NCBI GenBank assembly: GCA_937876055.1
Contig: CALEIW010000103.1
Coordinates: 1 to 5,394, forward strand
DNA from: an uncultured euryarchaeote
GTDB taxonomy: Archaea > Thermoplasmatota > Poseidoniia > Poseidoniales > Thalassarchaeaceae
Direction of reading: 5' to 3'
DNA length: 5,394 nt
In this document: piece by piece, positions 4,367 to 5,394 of the stretch
Numbering within the stretch: position 1 is the stretch's first letter
How the letters are laid out: every line of letters starts with the position of its first letter
The notes under the pieces: model-generated
The model's database searches: none
Told to the model about the DNA's origin: nothing
What the model saw: the letters and a program-made list of their open reading frames with translations, nothing else
Translations under genes and position numbers: made by a program

Positions 4367-5394
4367 ATGGACAGATTGCCCACCCGAGTCGACCGTTCCG
4401 GCGAAGATTGGCAGCGCAGATGTAAGCAAAACCTCGCTCTAGCTGCCGACCTCAAGGAGCGATTGGAAGCAGTAAAACAGGGTGGAGGCGGAAAGTACGT
4501 TGAAAGACATCGCTCTCGAGGAAAGATGCTTCCTAGAGAGCGAATAGCAGAAATTTGTGATCCTGGAAGTCCTTTCTTGGAATTGTCTAGTCTGGCGGCG
4601 AATGAATTGTATGATGGTAAAGCCCAGTCGGCCGGAATCATTACCGGAATCGGCTTAGTTCATGGTCGAGAATGCCTTTTCGTTGCAAACGATGCCACCG
4701 TCAAGGGCGGTTCCTATTACCCTATGACGGTGAAGAAGCATATCCGAGCCCAAGATGTTGCAGATGCCAACAATCTGCCATGCATCTACCTTGTCGATAG
4801 CGGGGGGGCATTCTTACCGATGCAAGACGAGGTATTCCCCGATATCGGTCACTTTGGCCGCATCTTCAGAAATCAAGCCATGATGTCGGGTAAAGGAATT
4901 CCACAGGTAGCAGCGGTTCTGGGAAGTTGTACCGCAGGAGGCGCATACGTTCCTGCAATGTCGGATGAATCGATTATTGTCAAGGGCAATGGAACGATTT
5001 TCCTCGCTGGGCCACCACTAGTGAAGGCGGCGACAGGAGAGGAAGTCAGCGCCGAGGATTTGGGCGGCGCTGATGTTCACACCAGAGAATCTGGTGTGGC
5101 TGACCATTTTGCCGAGAACGAGGAGGAAGCCCTTCGCATGGTTCGTAATGTTGTTGAGAATCTCAATATTGAGCCAAAGCAAAGGTTGGACGTTAAGCCG
5201 GTGGAAGCACCCGCTTACGACACTGAGGAATTGATGGGAATAATCCCAACAGACAATCGTACACCGTTCGATGTTCGTGAAGTAATCGCTAGAATTGTTG
5301 ACGGTTCCCGCTTCCATGAATTCAAACCACGCTATGGAAACACCTTGATTTGTGGATTTGCCAGAATACATGGTTATCCTGTTGGGATAGTAGC
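4367..5394 (+). CDS. mccB: Methylcrotonyl-CoA carboxylase carboxyltransferase (beta) subunit, 3' end missing
   Basis: This subunit moves the carboxyl group from carboxybiotin to an acyl-CoA, most likely 3-methylcrotonyl-CoA in leucine breakdown; it needs a separate biotin carboxylase/biotin carrier subunit, expected nearby outside the window. The 342 visible residues are the N-terminal crotonase-like domain and the start of the second one; the family is near 535. Motifs: RHRSRGKMLPRERI (47-60), ANDATVKGGSYYP (107-119), IYLVDSGGAFLP (140-151), FPDIGHFGRIF (157-167), GSCTAGGAYVPAMSDE (186-201), GTIFLAGPPLVKAATGEEV (209-227), EDLGGADVH (230-238), SGVADHFA (242-249) and FDVREVIARIVDGSRF (301-316). 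The KAATGEEVSAEDLGGADVH stretch is characteristic of MCC beta rather than propionyl-CoA carboxylase; geranyl-CoA carboxylase is the main alternative. The ATG at 4367 fits the usual N-terminus (LPTRVDRSGEDWQ). An in-frame GTG at 4292 and TTG at 4358 are also possible, and a TGA at 4283-4285 closes the frame above them. It lies 67 bases after DUF63 and may be a separate transcription unit. Confidence 0.93.
   Translation, partial: MDRLPTRVDRSGEDWQRRCKQNLALAADLKERLEAVKQGGGGKYVERHRSRGKMLPRERIAEICDPGSPFLELSSLAANELYDGKAQSAGIITGIGLVHGRECLFVANDATVKGGSYYPMTVKKHIRAQDVADANNLPCIYLVDSGGAFLPMQDEVFPDIGHFGRIFRNQAMMSGKGIPQVAAVLGSCTAGGAYVPAMSDESIIVKGNGTIFLAGPPLVKAATGEEVSAEDLGGADVHTRESGVADHFAENEEEALRMVRNVVENLNIEPKQRLDVKPVEAPAYDTEELMGIIPTDNRTPFDVREVIARIVDGSRFHEFKPRYGNTLICGFARIHGYPVGIV

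Noticed and set aside
4309..4641. Open frame of 110 codons on the - strand over the mccB start
   Set aside because: It lies opposite conserved mccB sequence and shows no domain or family motif.
5018..5371. Open frame of 117 codons on the - strand near the right edge
   Set aside because: It lies opposite well-conserved mccB motifs and reads as an antisense shadow.

Overview
The window appears to be archaeal chromosome, most likely from a planktonic, oxygen-respiring heterotroph of the Thermoplasmatota (Marine Group II/III, Poseidoniia-like). The archaeal call rests on four adjacent genes that are archaeal or archaeo-eukaryotic in type: translation initiation factor aIF1A, a RIO1 kinase, a two-KH Dim2/Pno1-like protein and a DUF63 membrane protein. 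The lineage is an inference from this archaeal core lying beside a complex I gene and a methylcrotonyl-CoA-type carboxylase gene. No rRNA or other decisive marker is present. All genes lie on the + strand and are tightly packed, with no gene-free stretch above 100 bases.

Layout. (1) Bases 1-701 hold the 3' part of nuoN, a proton-pumping membrane subunit of respiratory complex I, cut by the left edge. (2) An 86-base gap (702-787) separates it from the next gene and is the only sizeable gap before the translation cluster. (3) Bases 788-2975 hold aIF1A, RIO1 (GTGA overlap with aIF1A) and the KH protein (26-base gap), a conserved archaeal grouping that links translation initiation with small-subunit maturation. 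(4) Bases 3004-4299 hold an unusually long DUF63 multipass membrane protein. (5) From 4367 to the right edge runs mccB, the carboxyltransferase subunit of a biotin-dependent acyl-CoA carboxylase, cut by the window end and absent from any closed reading frame.

Functional picture. aIF1A, RIO1 and the KH protein all act on the small ribosomal subunit. aIF1A occupies the A site during initiation, RIO1 is an ATPase/kinase of late pre-SSU maturation, and Dim2-like KH proteins bind the 3' end of SSU rRNA. NuoN and MccB point to aerobic respiration and leucine or branched acyl-CoA breakdown.

Notable points. The aIF1A carries a long acidic tail ending in a DID motif that recalls the eukaryotic eIF1A tail which binds eIF5B. 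The KH protein also has an acidic tail. The DUF63 protein has extra membrane segments between its two conserved halves. Three consecutive genes start with GTG and no gene start shows a Shine-Dalgarno sequence. Two gene junctions contain alternative hairpins. I see no CRISPR array, transposon, defence system or RNA gene. No wholly new system is evident; the most interesting leads are the aIF1A tail and the enlarged DUF63 protein.
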